38,659 bases of DNA from Halomonas smyrnensis AAD6 (GCF_000265245.1 NZ_AJKS02000022.1:1-38659); one strand, 5' to 3'; counted from the first letter of the stretch, positions 1-11,403 are shown. Numbers and translations are program-made. The notes: generated by a model from the sequence alone, not told the origin.

Positions 1-1010
1 CAGCAGCCGGCCGAGCAGGGCCAGCAGCAGCGCCTGGCCGGCCAGCCCCAGCAGCGCGCCCAGCGCCGAGGCCGCCAGCGCCAGCCACAAGAGCTGCAGG
101 GCGAACAGCCGCACCAGCTCGGCCTGGCGGGCGCCGAAGCAGCGCAGCAGGGCCGCGGTGTCCAGATGGCGCTCCACGTAGCGCCGGGTGGCCATGGCCA
201 CCGCCACGCCGGCCAGCAGCACCGCGGCGAGCCCGGCCAGGCTCAGGTAGCGGTCGGCCCGGGACAGCGCGCTGCCGAGGCGCGGCCGGTCGCGACGCAC
301 GTCCTGCACCTCCACGCCCTCGCCGCGCAGCCGCTCGAGCCGAGGAGTGATCGCCTCCACGGCCTCGGGCGGGCCGGCGGCCAGCAGCTCGTACTCGATG
401 CGCGAGCCGGGCTGGATCAGCCCGGTGGCCTCGAGATCGTCGACGTGCACCATCAGCCGCGGGTTGAAGCTGGAGAAGCCGGCCGAGGGGTCGGCCTCGC
501 GCTCGATCACCCCGCTCACCGCAAGCTCGGTCTGGCCCAGGCGCAGGGTATCGCCGAGCTCGAGCTCGAGCAGCTGCGCCAGGCGCGGGGCGACCCAGGC
601 GCCGCCGCGCTCGGGCCCGCGGGGCAGCGCCTCGGGGCCGTCGCCGCGGTCGACCACGGACTCGCCGTAGTGGGGATAGGCGTCGTCCACCGCCTTCACG
701 CCCACCGGCTGGAAGGCCTCGCCGGCGCTGACCATCGACACCATGTCGACCTGATCGGAGAGCGAGAGGCCGGCGTCCTCGAAGGCGCGGCGCAGCTCGG
801 GATCGAAGGGTCGCGACTGCTCGAGCACCACGTCGCCGCCCAGCAGCTGGCCGGCCTGGCGGGTCAGGCCGCGCTCCAGGCGGTCGAGGAAGAAGCCGAT
901 CATGGTGGCGGCGGCCACCGCCAGGGTCAGCGCCAGGAACAGCGCACGCACGTCGCCGGCGCGCAGGTCGCGCCTGAGCCCCTTCCACGACAGGCCGATG
1001 GCGTGGCGCA

Positions 1011-1014
<4 letters not shown>
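1..1014 (-). CDS. ybbP: YbbP-type ABC transporter permease (FtsX/MacB-like), C-terminus beyond window
   Basis: Membrane permease partner of the adjacent LolD-like ATPase. The first 338 codons are visible and the gene runs off the left edge. A first membrane segment lies at about residues 24-43 and is followed by a large extracytoplasmic domain of the MacB periplasmic type. Further hydrophobic segments near residues 258-278 and 305-335 begin the FtsX-like membrane domain. The start ATG overlaps the stop of the ATPase gene by four bases (ATGA), so translation is coupled. The ybbA-ybbP pair opposite tesA is the arrangement known from E. coli and many gammaproteobacteria. The substrate is not established; release of envelope lipids or toxic esters has been suggested for the family, and the sequence does not decide this. 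Confidence 0.88.
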
Positions 1015-1725
<711 letters not shown>

Positions 1726-1727
<2 letters not shown>

Positions 1728-2412
1728 GAGGTCGGTCATGAGAAAGCGCATCCCTGTTGGTCGAGCCCGAGGCGTCCTGACGGCGTGCCTGCTGTGGACG
1801 CTGCTGGTGCTGGTGGCCGCCCCGGCGGCGGCCGCCGAGCGCCCGCGGGTGCTGGTGATGGGCGACAGCCTGAGCGCCGCCTACGGCATCGAGCGCGAGG
1901 CCGGTTGGGTCAGTTTGCTGGCCCAGCGGCTGGAGGGAAAGGCCCGGGTGATCAACGCCAGCATCAGCGGCGAGACCAGCGGCGGCGGCGCGACGCGGCT
2001 GCCGGCGCTGCTCGAGGAGCACACCCCCGACCTGGTGGTGCTGGAACTGGGCGGCAACGACGGCCTGCGCGGCCTGCCGCCCGGCCAGATGCGCGCCAAC
2101 CTGGCCGGCATGATCGAGCAGAGCCGGGCCGCCGACGCCGAGGTGCTGCTGCTCGGCATCGACATTCCGCCCAACTACGGGCCGGCCTATCGCGACGCCT
2201 TCACCGGGGTCTATGACGATCTCGCCGAGCGCTTCGAGGTGGCGCTGGTGCCCTTCCTGCTGGAGGGCGTGGCGCTGGATGAGTCACTGATGCAGGACGA
2301 CGGCATTCACCCCACGGCGGCCGCCCAGCCTATCGTACTCGACAACGTCTGGCCGGCGCTGGCGCCGCTGCTGGAAGAGGAAGGCGTGGCGCTGGCGGCA
2401 CGGAGAGACTAG
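1726..2412 (+). CDS. tesA: arylesterase / multifunctional acyl-CoA thioesterase I / lysophospholipase L1 (TesA)
   Basis: Periplasmic SGNH/GDSL hydrolase of 228 aa that cleaves thioesters, aryl esters and lysophospholipids. After an N-terminal signal peptide (basic residues, hydrophobic stretch about 17-33, AAAA-type cleavage near 36), block I GDSLS has the nucleophile Ser48. Block III GGND has Asn111 and block V DGIH has the catalytic Asp192 and His195. A strong AGGAG precedes the ATG at 1726 by 6-7 bases; the ATG at 1738 is a less likely start. The gene is divergent from ybbA-ybbP, the conserved arrangement. Its stop overlaps the stop of the convergent EamA gene by four bases. Confidence 0.93.
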
Positions 2413-3299
2413 GCATCGTCCGGCGACGCCGGGGCCTTCTGCCACTGCTGCAGGGCCAGTCCGCCGAGGATCAGCACCAGGCCGACCAGGGTCGAGGGCA
2501 GGATCGGCTCGCCGACGACCAGGTAGAGCAGCATCAATGAGACCGGCGGCGACAGGAAGATCAGGTTGGAGACCTTGGCGGTGCGCGACACCGTGCCCAC
2601 CGCCAGCTGCCACAGCACGAAGGCGATGCCCATCTCGAACAGCCCCACGTAGACCCCGGCGGCAAGCCCGTCGAGGCCGTGCCACTGGAGCCCCGGCCCG
2701 AACAGCAGCAGCCCGGTCAGCACCGGCACCCCGACGCTGAAGTTCTGCCACTGGGCCACCAGCGGCGGGCGCCGGTCGCGCACGTTAAGCAGCCAGTAGA
2801 GCGCCCAGATCAGCGTCGAGACCAGCGCCAGGCCCACGCCCAGCGGGTCGGCGAAGGCCACGTCGAACACCGCGCCGCGGGTGGCGATCACCCACACCCC
2901 GGCGTAGGCCACCAGCCCGGACAGCGCATCCATCAGGGTCAGGCGCTGGCCGAGGATCGGCACCGCCAGCAGCGCCATGGCCAGCGCCCAGGTGTAGTTC
3001 AGTGCCATCGCCTCCTGCCCCGGCAGGCGGTCATAGGCGGCGAACAGCACCAGGTAGTAGGCCACCGGATTCATCAGCCCCGCCCAGACCGCGGTGCGCC
3101 AGCCGCGCTTCAGCGCCTCGCCGAGCAGGCCCCGGCGCACCACCAGCGCGCCGATCAGCGCCCAGGACACCAGCGCCGCGAGCCACATCAGCTCCAGCGG
3201 CGTCATCCGCTCCAGCGCCACCTTGAAGGCGGTGGCCACCGTGGACCACAGCGCCACGGCGCCCAGCCCATAGAGCATGGCGCGACGATCCGTTGTCAT
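2409..3299 (-). CDS. EamA/DMT-superfamily transporter
   Basis: Inner-membrane exporter of the drug/metabolite transporter superfamily, 296 aa, with about ten hydrophobic segments arranged as two EamA repeats. The first starts at LYGLGAVALWSTVATAFK and the second after about residue 150 (LGVGLALVSTLIWALYWLL). Substrates of this family (amino acids, nucleosides, drugs) cannot be read from sequence. The start ATG follows GGGAGAG at about 7 bases. The gene lies 36 bases downstream of the Rdx-type gene on the same strand, so the two are probably co-transcribed. It converges with tesA. Confidence 0.88.
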   Translation of the reverse strand: MTTDRRAMLYGLGAVALWSTVATAFKVALERMTPLELMWLAALVSWALIGALVVRRGLLGEALKRGWRTAVWAGLMNPVAYYLVLFAAYDRLPGQEAMALNYTWALAMALLAVPILGQRLTLMDALSGLVAYAGVWVIATRGAVFDVAFADPLGVGLALVSTLIWALYWLLNVRDRRPPLVAQWQNFSVGVPVLTGLLLFGPGLQWHGLDGLAAGVYVGLFEMGIAFVLWQLAVGTVSRTAKVSNLIFLSPPVSLMLLYLVVGEPILPSTLVGLVLILGGLALQQWQKAPASPDDA

Positions 3300-3335
3300 A
3301 AGCTCTCCCTGCCAGGTATCGAGCCGGCGGCCGGC

Positions 3336-3605
3336 TCAGCGATCGATGTGTCCCAGCTCCCGCGTCGGATCGAGGCGGTCGCGCAAGCGCTGCTTCAGCG
3401 TCTTGCTGTCGGGGAAGCCGCCGTCGCGCTTGCGCTCCCACAGGCTCTCGTCGTCGCAGAAGATCTCGAAGTAGCCGCCGTGGGACGGCACCAGGCTGAC
3501 CTCCTCGAGGTCCTCGCCGAAGGTGGCGAGCAGCTCCTGGGCGTACCAGGCACTGCGCAGCAGCCATTGGCACTGGGTGCAGTAGTGAATGCGAATACGT
3601 GACAC
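3336..3605 (-). CDS. SelT/SelW/SelH (Rdx) family thioredoxin-like protein
   Basis: Small cytoplasmic protein of 89 aa with the Rdx-family beginning RIRIHYCTQC. The CxxC pair is Cys9/Cys12, where eukaryotic relatives carry selenocysteine; here both positions are cysteine. The middle matches the family (LVPSHGGYFEIF, then a D-G-G-F-P-D segment). The start codon is GTG, preceded by GGAAGGG. The family is thought to act as a thiol redox protein, but bacterial partners are not known. The EamA exporter follows by 36 bases on the same strand. Confidence 0.85.
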   Translation of the reverse strand: MSRIRIHYCTQCQWLLRSAWYAQELLATFGEDLEEVSLVPSHGGYFEIFCDDESLWERKRDGGFPDSKTLKQRLRDRLDPTRELGHIDR

Positions 3606-3659
3606 GATGCCCTTCCTGTCGCAACAATAAGCGCTTCATCCTACCAGCGAGGAGCTCCC

Positions 3660-4973
3660 ATGGCCGCCCCCGAGATCAGCCAGACCCGCCTCTACGAGCG
3701 GCTGACCGGCGACGAGGACAGCCGGATGTGCAAGGACATCCCCGACGAGGCCTGCCAGGAGCAGCCGCGCAACTTCTTCCTTCATCTGATGGCATCGCTG
3801 GGCAACAAGCTGGCCGACGAGCTGGCCAGCGCCCGGCTGGTGCTGCCCTGGCTGCTCGGCGCCATCGGCGCACCGGTCTGGATGGTCGGGCTGCTGGTGC
3901 CGATCCGGGAGGCCGGCGCCCTGCTGCCCCAGGTGTTCGTGGCCGGCTTCATCCGCGGCCGCCCCGAGCGCAAGGGCGTGTGGGTGGCCGGCGCCCTGCT
4001 CCAGGCGCTGGCCGCGGCCGCCCTGGCCCTGCTGGCCTTGTTCGGCCAGGGCGGGCTCGGCGGCGCCCTGGTGCTCGCCGTGCTGGTGATGCTGTCGCTG
4101 GCCAGGGGCCTGTCGTCGATCGCCACCAAGGACGTGCTGGGAAAGACCATCGCCAAGCGGCGCCGCGGCACCCTGATGGGCTGGAGCGGTAGCCTGGCCG
4201 GCGGCGCCACCCTGGCCGCCGGCCTGGTACTGATGATCTTCAGCGACCGCCCCGGCGAGCTCGCCCTGGCCGCGCTGCTGGGGGTGGCCGCCCTGGGCTG
4301 GGGCGTGAATGCGCTGTGCGCCGCGCGTATCCACGAGGTGCCCGGGGCCTCGGAAGGCGGCGACAGCATCGCCTCGACGCTGCGCGAGGGCCTGCGGCTG
4401 CTGCGTCAGGACCGCACCTTCCGTTACTTCAACCTGTCCCGGGCGCTGCTGCTGTCGAGCGCCCTGGCGCTGCCCTACGTGGCCCTGCTCGGCCAGCGCC
4501 AGAGCGGCGCCGAGCTCGGCGACCTGGGCGTGCTGGTGATCGTCTCCGGCCTCGCCGGTATGGTGGCGAGCCCGCTGTGGGGCAAGCGCGCCGACGACTC
4601 CAGCCGCCGGGTCATGCGCCTCGCCGCCCTCGGCACCGCCCTGTGCTGCGCGGCCGGCGCGCTGCTGGCCTGGCTGCCGCTGTCCTGGACCGCCAGCGTC
4701 TGGCCCTATGCCGGGCTCTACGCGCTGCTGGTGATCGTCCACGCCGGGGCGCGGCTGGGGCGCAAGACCTACGTCGTCGACCTGGCCGGCGCCGAGGATC
4801 GCGCCCTCTACGTGGCGCTCTCCAACACCCTGACCGGCGTGCTGATGCTGATCGTCGGCGCCCTCGCCGGGGCGCTGGCCCAGTGGCTGGGCAGCGGCGC
4901 CCTGCTGCTGGCGCTGGCCGCCACGGCGCTGGCCGCCGCGGCCAGTGCCCAGCGCCTGCCGGAGGTCGAATGA
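3660..4973 (+). CDS. MFS transporter
   Basis: Integral membrane protein of 437 aa with about twelve hydrophobic segments and an unusually long cytoplasmic N-terminus (about 40 residues with two cysteines, CKDIPDEAC) before the first segment. The loop between segments 2 and 3 has a basic RGRPERKG stretch typical of MFS proteins. A second basic loop (GKRADDSSRR) lies in the C-terminal half. GAGGAG precedes the ATG. The substrate is unknown. Related MFS proteins with the same cysteine-bearing N-terminus occur in marine gammaproteobacteria, as I recall. It is followed by the LOV gene, with a 103-base gap that seems to hold a separate promoter. Confidence 0.82.
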   Translation: MAAPEISQTRLYERLTGDEDSRMCKDIPDEACQEQPRNFFLHLMASLGNKLADELASARLVLPWLLGAIGAPVWMVGLLVPIREAGALLPQVFVAGFIRGRPERKGVWVAGALLQALAAAALALLALFGQGGLGGALVLAVLVMLSLARGLSSIATKDVLGKTIAKRRRGTLMGWSGSLAGGATLAAGLVLMIFSDRPGELALAALLGVAALGWGVNALCAARIHEVPGASEGGDSIASTLREGLRLLRQDRTFRYFNLSRALLLSSALALPYVALLGQRQSGAELGDLGVLVIVSGLAGMVASPLWGKRADDSSRRVMRLAALGTALCCAAGALLAWLPLSWTASVWPYAGLYALLVIVHAGARLGRKTYVVDLAGAEDRALYVALSNTLTGVLMLIVGALAGALAQWLGSGALLLALAATALAAAASAQRLPEVE

Positions 4974-4985
4974 GCGCACCCGACG

Positions 4986-5014
4986 TTGAAATCCGGCCGG
5001 CGGCTGGCCATGAT
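4986..5014 (+). promoter_or_regulatory. putative sigma-70 promoter of the LOV gene
   Basis: TTGAAA at 4986-4991 and CATGAT at 5009-5014 are separated by 17 bases, giving five of six and four of six consensus matches. Transcription would begin near 5021. A perfect 7-base inverted repeat (GCATGCA-ggc-TGCATGC, 5029-5045) sits just after this point and could be an operator. Confidence 0.4.
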
Positions 5015-5076
5015 ATTCCGCAAAAGGGGCATGCAGGCTGCATGCTCCACCAAGACCCCGTGACAGGAACGCCTCG

Positions 5077-5511
5077 ATGAAACGCCCCTCCCTGATCAGC
5101 CCGGACCTGCTCGAACGCATGGTCGATGCCTCCGAGGACGGCATCGTCGTCGCCGAGCGGGAAGGCGACGAGAACATCCTGATCTACGTCAACCAGGGCT
5201 TCGAGCGCCTGACCGGCTACCGCGCCGACGAGATCCTGTATCGCGACTGCCGCTTCCTGCAGAACGACGATCGCGACCAGGCGGCCCTGGCGGAGATTCG
5301 CCAGGCCCTGGCCGAGGGGCGTCCCTGCCGCGAGGTGCTGCGCAACTACCGCAAGGACGGCACCCTGTTCCACAACGAGCTGTCGATCACCCCGGTGTTC
5401 GACGAGCAGGACGAGCTGACCTACTTCATCGGCGTGCAGAAGGACGTCACCGCGCGCGTCGAGGCCCAGCAGGAGCTGGCTCGCCTCAAGGAAGAACACG
5501 GCCTGTCCTGA
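5077..5511 (+). CDS. short LOV-domain blue-light photoreceptor (PAS)
   Basis: A 144-aa protein that is almost entirely one PAS/LOV domain, with a short C-terminal helix (RVEAQQELARLKEE) and no effector domain. The flavin-binding motif is DCRFLQND; Cys58 is the residue that forms the photo-adduct with FMN. The following NYRKDG and NELSITPV segments are typical LOV strands that line the flavin pocket. It closely resembles the short LOV proteins of Pseudomonas putida (PpSB1-LOV) over its whole length, including a shared run of RPCREVLRNYRKDG. It should bind FMN and dimerise through helical extensions. The output partner is unknown. It has its own putative promoter and terminator, so it is probably monocistronic. 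Confidence 0.93.
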   Translation: MKRPSLISPDLLERMVDASEDGIVVAEREGDENILIYVNQGFERLTGYRADEILYRDCRFLQNDDRDQAALAEIRQALAEGRPCREVLRNYRKDGTLFHNELSITPVFDEQDELTYFIGVQKDVTARVEAQQELARLKEEHGLS

Positions 5512-5559
5512 TCCCACCGACGACGGCCTCCGCCGCCCCGCCGAACGCCGCCTTGCCAC

Positions 5560-5592
5560 GCCCCCGTGCGACACGCCGTGTCGCACGGGGGC
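5560..5592 (+). terminator. terminator-like hairpin after the LOV gene
   Basis: A perfect 15-base inverted repeat (GCCCCCGTGCGACAC) with a 3-base loop starts 49 bases after the LOV stop codon. Only a weak T content follows (TTGCATC), so termination may be inefficient or factor-assisted. Confidence 0.65.
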
Positions 5593-5720
5593 TTGCATCG
5601 AACCCCGTCCCGTCTTATACAGCCCTCAGGTGCCCGACGACGGCGCCCTGGGGCCTCGCGCAACGCGGGGTGTCGGATCCGTTTCGCCGCCCCGCGCGGC
5701 CGGCCATGGGAGGACCTCGC

Positions 5721-5933
5721 ATGCGCCACAACAGCCATCACGAAGCACCCCTTCACGACGACGCCTATGACGACGACCACGACGAGGCCGTCAACGATGA
5801 CGACTATCGCCGTGCCCGACCGGCCAGCCGCGCCGAGCAGCTGCAGGCCAGGCGCCGCCTGGAGGCGCTGCTGGAGGAGCGTCGCCTGAGGCGCAGCATC
5901 GACGACGACTGGGATCTCGACGAGGAGGAGTGA
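5721..5933 (+). CDS. PA3496-family small acidic protein
   Basis: A 70-aa, highly charged protein: a His/Asp-rich acidic N-terminal half and a C-terminal helix with the family hallmark ARRRLEALLEERRLRR, ending in an acidic DDDWDLDEEE tail. This pattern matches the small proteins annotated as PA3496 family (putative envelope integrity) in Pseudomonas and relatives; the biochemical role is not known. GGAGGA lies 8 bases before the ATG. An in-frame ATG at 5706 is possible but would overlap the ribosome-binding site. It stands alone between the LOV gene terminator and ettA. Confidence 0.8.
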   Translation: MRHNSHHEAPLHDDAYDDDHDEAVNDDDYRRARPASRAEQLQARRRLEALLEERRLRRSIDDDWDLDEEE

Positions 5934-6050
5934 GGGGGCCGGCTGGCCTTTCCGGGGTGCGGGCTCTATCATCGTGGGCCAGCGGAGTCCGCACTCAAAA
6001 CCTCCAACCCGCACTCCACAACCCGCTTTTCCAACCATTAGTGAGATTCC

Positions 6051-7712
<1,662 letters not shown>

Positions 7713-7743
7713 GCCGACCGCCTAGCGCCGGCAGCGGGACGAC

Positions 7744-7774
7744 AACCCCACGACCTCGAGGTCGTGGGGTTTTT
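7744..7774 (+). terminator. rho-independent terminator of ettA
   Basis: AACCCCACGACCTC pairs with GAGGTCGTGGGGTT to give a 12-14 base-pair stem closing on TCGA, followed by a T run. It lies 32 bases after the ettA stop codon. Confidence 0.92.
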
Positions 7775-7878
7775 GCGTTGGCCCCGGGGCTGGACAGCGG
7801 CGGCCGAAGCCGCCATAAGAAGACAAGGCGGAGCGCGGCGCCGCGAATGCCGTCATCCTGGCCGCGCGAGGATCGGCC

Positions 7879-9225
7879 ATGTCACCGAGGCTTCTGCTGC
7901 ACCCCGTTCAGCTGTTCCGGCGCTTCGCCAGCAGCATCGCCTACCTGCCGACCCTGGCCGCCGCGAGCTACGGCCTGCTGGGCCTCGCGATCCTGCTCAG
8001 CACCACCCTCGACGTCGGCTTTCCCGACGGCCTCGAGGCCTGGATGCCGCCGCTGCCCGACGGCGCCCGCGGGCTCTTGACCGCGCTGCTCGGCGGCATG
8101 GTCTCGCTGATGGTGTTCAGCTTCTCCATGGTCATGTCGATCCTGTCCCAGGCCGGCGGCCATTTCTCCCACAAGCTGGTGTTCGGACTGATCGGCGAGC
8201 GCCGCCATCAGCGGGTGCTGGGCCACTACCTCGGCACCATCCTGCTGCTGCTCCTGCTGCTGATGGCGCCGGACGACGCCCGGGGCTGGATGGCACCCGC
8301 CGTCTATCTGGCCTGCGTCCTGGTCGTGCATTGCCTGGGGCTGTTCGTCTATTTCATCCACAACGCCTCGCAGTCGGTGCAGGTCGACGCCGTGATCCGC
8401 GATCTGCACGACGCCACGCTGCGTGCCATGCATCGCCAGCAGGCGCGTCAGCGGGGCGAGCACTGGCGCTTCATGGACGCGCGACCGCTGCCGCGAGCCC
8501 CCTGCCACGAGATCCGGATGCACCGGGAGGGCTATGTCCAGGGCGCCGATCTCGCCGCCATGGCGAATCTGGCGGCACGGGCAAACGGCCGGCTGCACCT
8601 GAGCTTTCGCTTCGGCGACTACCTGATCGAGGGCGCCCCGCTGGCGGTGCTGGAGGCCGAGGAGGCGCCGGACGCGGCCTGGGAGGCAGCGCTGCAGGAG
8701 TGCCTGGTGCGGCTGGACGGCGAGTCGGTGAACGAGCACTACGTGCACGGCATGACGCAGCTGATGGAGGTGGCGCTCAAGGCCCTGTCGCCGGGCATCA
8801 ACGATCCGGGCACGGCACGGCTGTGCCTGCATCGCCTGACCGATCTGCTGCGCCATCATCTGGCCTGGCAACCGCCCAACGCCCTGCTCGACGCGCAGCA
8901 ACGGCTGCGGGTGAGCTGGCCGCTGGAGGGCATCGACGGCCTGCTGCATCGGCTGTTCGTGCCGCTGCTGCACTACGGCGGCGACGATCAGAGCGTGCTG
9001 CTGGGGCTGCTCAAGGCGCTGAAGGCGCTGTCACTCGAGGCCGACGGCACCCGGCTCACCGCCCTGCAGGCCATGGCCGAGCGCGTCGTGGCGCGGCTCG
9101 ATAGGGTTTCCCGCCATCCCATGGACCGGGCCTTCGTCGGCGAGCGGCTGACCCGGGGACGGCACCGGCTGGCGCTGCCCCGCGAGTTGCCGTCGATACC
9201 GCCGGAGGGCGGTGAGGCTCAGTAG
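7879..9225 (+). CDS. DUF2254 domain-containing membrane protein
   Basis: A 448-aa protein with four hydrophobic segments in the N-terminal 165 residues (about 20-42, 62-88, 115-132 and 138-160) and a soluble C-terminal region. The family signature ALSPGINDPGTA is present near residues 309-320. The segment MVFSFSMVMSILSQAGGHFS in the second membrane region is also characteristic. The function of DUF2254 is not established. The start ATG was chosen because the signature membrane topology begins directly after it; no strong Shine-Dalgarno sequence is obvious. It converges with the lpxL-type gene and their coding ends overlap by seven bases. Confidence 0.88.
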   Translation: MSPRLLLHPVQLFRRFASSIAYLPTLAAASYGLLGLAILLSTTLDVGFPDGLEAWMPPLPDGARGLLTALLGGMVSLMVFSFSMVMSILSQAGGHFSHKLVFGLIGERRHQRVLGHYLGTILLLLLLLMAPDDARGWMAPAVYLACVLVVHCLGLFVYFIHNASQSVQVDAVIRDLHDATLRAMHRQQARQRGEHWRFMDARPLPRAPCHEIRMHREGYVQGADLAAMANLAARANGRLHLSFRFGDYLIEGAPLAVLEAEEAPDAAWEAALQECLVRLDGESVNEHYVHGMTQLMEVALKALSPGINDPGTARLCLHRLTDLLRHHLAWQPPNALLDAQQRLRVSWPLEGIDGLLHRLFVPLLHYGGDDQSVLLGLLKALKALSLEADGTRLTALQAMAERVVARLDRVSRHPMDRAFVGERLTRGRHRLALPRELPSIPPEGGEAQ

Positions 9226-10139
9226 AGCTTCGGCTCGCCCTTGGGGCGGGTCTTGAAGCGCCGATGCAGCCACAGGTACTGCTCGGGATGACGGCGGATG
9301 GCGGCCTCGATGACGGCGTTGACCTGGGTGGCATCGGCCACCTCGTCGCCGCTGGGGAAGCCGTCGAGCGCCGGCAGGTACTCCAGGGTATAGGTGCGAT
9401 CATCGGGATTGCGGTGGAACACCAGCGGCATGACCGGCGCCCCGGTCATGCGGGCGATCTTGGCGGTCAGCTTGATGGTCGCCGCCTCGACGCCGAAGAA
9501 GGGGGCGAAGACGCTGGCGTCGCGGCCGAAGTCCTGGTCCGGCGAGTACCAGACGTTGTGGCCGGCCTTGAGCCGGCGCACCACGCCGCGCAGGTCGTGG
9601 CGGTCGATGGCGCGACCGAAGATCCGCGAGCGGGCGCGGGTCATGAAGCGCTCGAACAGCGGGTTGTCGTGGGGCCGATAGACCACGTCCGCGGGGAAGA
9701 ACAGCGAATGCAGGGCCCCGCCCATGTCCAGGGTCGAGAAGTGGATGCCGATGATCAGCACGCCCTTGCCCTGGGCCTGGGCGCGCGCCATGTGCTCCTG
9801 GCCCTTGAAGGTCACGCGGTGGCGCAGGTGCTCGGGATCGCGGCACCAGCCGGTGGCCGTCTCCAGGATGCCGATGCCGTTGGCGATGAAGGCCTCGCGC
9901 ACCAGCCGGGCGCGCTGTTCCTCGTCCAGCTCGGGGAAGCACAGCCGGATGTTGGTCTCGGTGATGTGTCGCCGCCGCCCGGCGAAGCGCCAGGCGGCCA
10001 GGCCGATGGCCCGGCCGATCCACAGCTTGAGCCGCCACGGCAGCCAGGCGGCGACGCGCATGGCACCGATGGACAGCCAGGTCGGCCAGTAGCGGGGATG
10101 GGCGAAGGAAGTCGGTGTCTCGGTCTCGTCCTTGGACAT
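9219..10139 (-). CDS. lipid A biosynthesis lauroyl/palmitoleoyl acyltransferase (LpxL/LpxP family)
   Basis: Inner-membrane late acyltransferase that adds a secondary acyl chain from acyl-ACP to Kdo2-lipid IVA. Numbered from 10139 (306 aa), the N-terminal HPRYWPTWL resembles E. coli LpxL. A single hydrophobic anchor follows at about 21-53. The catalytic HX4D motif is His133-Asp138 in GIHFSTLDMGG, and YRPHDNPL, WYSPDQDFG and the C-terminal WLHRRFKTRP are all family-conserved. An upstream ATG at 10169, overlapping alr, is an alternative start that would add ten residues. The exact chain specificity (LpxL versus LpxP) cannot be read. The gene follows alr closely on the same strand. Confidence 0.92.
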   Translation of the reverse strand: MSKDETETPTSFAHPRYWPTWLSIGAMRVAAWLPWRLKLWIGRAIGLAAWRFAGRRRHITETNIRLCFPELDEEQRARLVREAFIANGIGILETATGWCRDPEHLRHRVTFKGQEHMARAQAQGKGVLIIGIHFSTLDMGGALHSLFFPADVVYRPHDNPLFERFMTRARSRIFGRAIDRHDLRGVVRRLKAGHNVWYSPDQDFGRDASVFAPFFGVEAATIKLTAKIARMTGAPVMPLVFHRNPDDRTYTLEYLPALDGFPSGDEVADATQVNAVIEAAIRRHPEQYLWLHRRFKTRPKGEPKLY

Positions 10140-10158
10140 GGGGCGCTCTTGCTCGGGT

Positions 10159-11259
10159 TCAGCCCCCATGATAGCGCCTCGGCACCCGGGGCAGCACCCC
10201 GGTGAGCAGCGTATAGCTGATGGTGTCGCAGTGGCGGGCCACCTCGTCCACGGACAGCACCTCGCCGTTCGACGCCCGCCCCCACAGCACCACCTCGCTG
10301 CCGATATCGGCCTCGGGCAGCGCGGTCAGGTCGACGATCAGCATGTCCATGGAGACCTTGCCGGCGATGGCGGCGCGCTGCCCGTCGACCAGCACCGGCG
10401 TGCCGTCCACGGCGTGGCGATCGTAGCCGTCGCCGTAGCCGCAGGCCACGACCCCGATGCGCGAGGGCCGAGACGCCGTCCAGCGGCCGCCGTAGCCCAC
10501 CGGCTCGCCCGCCTCCAGCTCGCGCACGGCGATGATCTCGGAGCGCAGCGTCATCACCGCCTCGAGCCGCCGGCTGGCCTCGGTGGGCGCCTCCAGCGGA
10601 TCGCTGCCGTAGAGCATCACGCCGGGGCGATTCCAGGCGCCGTGGACCTCGGGGCGCGCCAGGGTCGCCGGGGAATTGGCCAGGCAGGTGGGCGCGCCGA
10701 GCCGCTCGGCCAGGGCGGCCAGCAGCGCCGACTGGCGGCGGAAGTAGGCGGTATCGACGGCGTCGGCGGTGGCGAAGTGGCTCATCAGGTGCAGGTCGGT
10801 GACGCACGCCGGCGCCTCGCTGAGCCGCCGCCAGGCCGCCTCGGCCCGCTCGGGGGTGAAGCCCAGCCGGTGCATGCCGGAGTCCACCTTCAGCCACACC
10901 GGAATCGGCCGCGCCGGGCGATGCGCCAGCAGCGCGTCCAGCTGCCACTCGCTGTGCACCGCCACCCACAGGCCCAGGGCCTCGACGCGTTCGAGCTCGC
11001 CGGCCTCGAAGATGCCCTCCAGCAGCACCACCGGCGCCGTGATGCCGGCCTCGCGCAGGGTCTCGGCTTCCTCGATGCAGGCCACGGCGAAGGCCGGCGC
11101 CAGCCCTTCCAGGGCCCGCGCGCAGGCCACCGCCCCGTGGCCGTAGGCATCGGCCTTGAGCACCGCCACGGCCTGGCTGTGGGGCGCCAGCTCGCGGGCC
11201 AGGCGGTAGTTGTGGCGCAGGGCGTCCAGGTCGATGTCGGCGCGCAGCGGTCGGGCCAT
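10159..11259 (-). CDS. alr: alanine racemase
   Basis: PLP-dependent cytoplasmic enzyme that interconverts L- and D-alanine for peptidoglycan synthesis; 366 aa. The PLP-binding lysine is Lys35 in AVLKADAYGHG. The catalytic tyrosine of the opposite face is in the ACGYGDGYDRHA segment, and the substrate-pocket GSDPLE and MDMLIVDLT stretches are also present. The start was placed at 11259 (MARPLRADIDL) to match family N-termini; GGAG lies about 9 bases upstream. The frame stays open upstream through an unlikely sequence. An AT-rich leader (about 11,280-11,400) between alr and the rpoS terminator probably holds its promoter. LpxL-type acyltransferase follows. Confidence 0.94.
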   Translation of the reverse strand: MARPLRADIDLDALRHNYRLARELAPHSQAVAVLKADAYGHGAVACARALEGLAPAFAVACIEEAETLREAGITAPVVLLEGIFEAGELERVEALGLWVAVHSEWQLDALLAHRPARPIPVWLKVDSGMHRLGFTPERAEAAWRRLSEAPACVTDLHLMSHFATADAVDTAYFRRQSALLAALAERLGAPTCLANSPATLARPEVHGAWNRPGVMLYGSDPLEAPTEASRRLEAVMTLRSEIIAVRELEAGEPVGYGGRWTASRPSRIGVVACGYGDGYDRHAVDGTPVLVDGQRAAIAGKVSMDMLIVDLTALPEADIGSEVVLWGRASNGEVLSVDEVARHCDTISYTLLTGVLPRVPRRYHGG

Positions 11260-11403
11260 GCGGGGAGTCTCCGGAAGGGGCAAAACCCCCATTATTTTGC
11301 AAACCAGCGCCATTTTCACGGCCCTGACGACTAAAATATTTTTATCCCACCATATTTATTACTGCTTTTTCATATGGAGGCAGGCTTTTCAACCAGGCAG
11401 GTG

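Noticed and set aside
3636..5177. Long minus-strand frame opposite the MFS gene
   Set aside because: Gln/Gly/Ala-rich composition with no domain, fully antisense to a clear MFS transporter.
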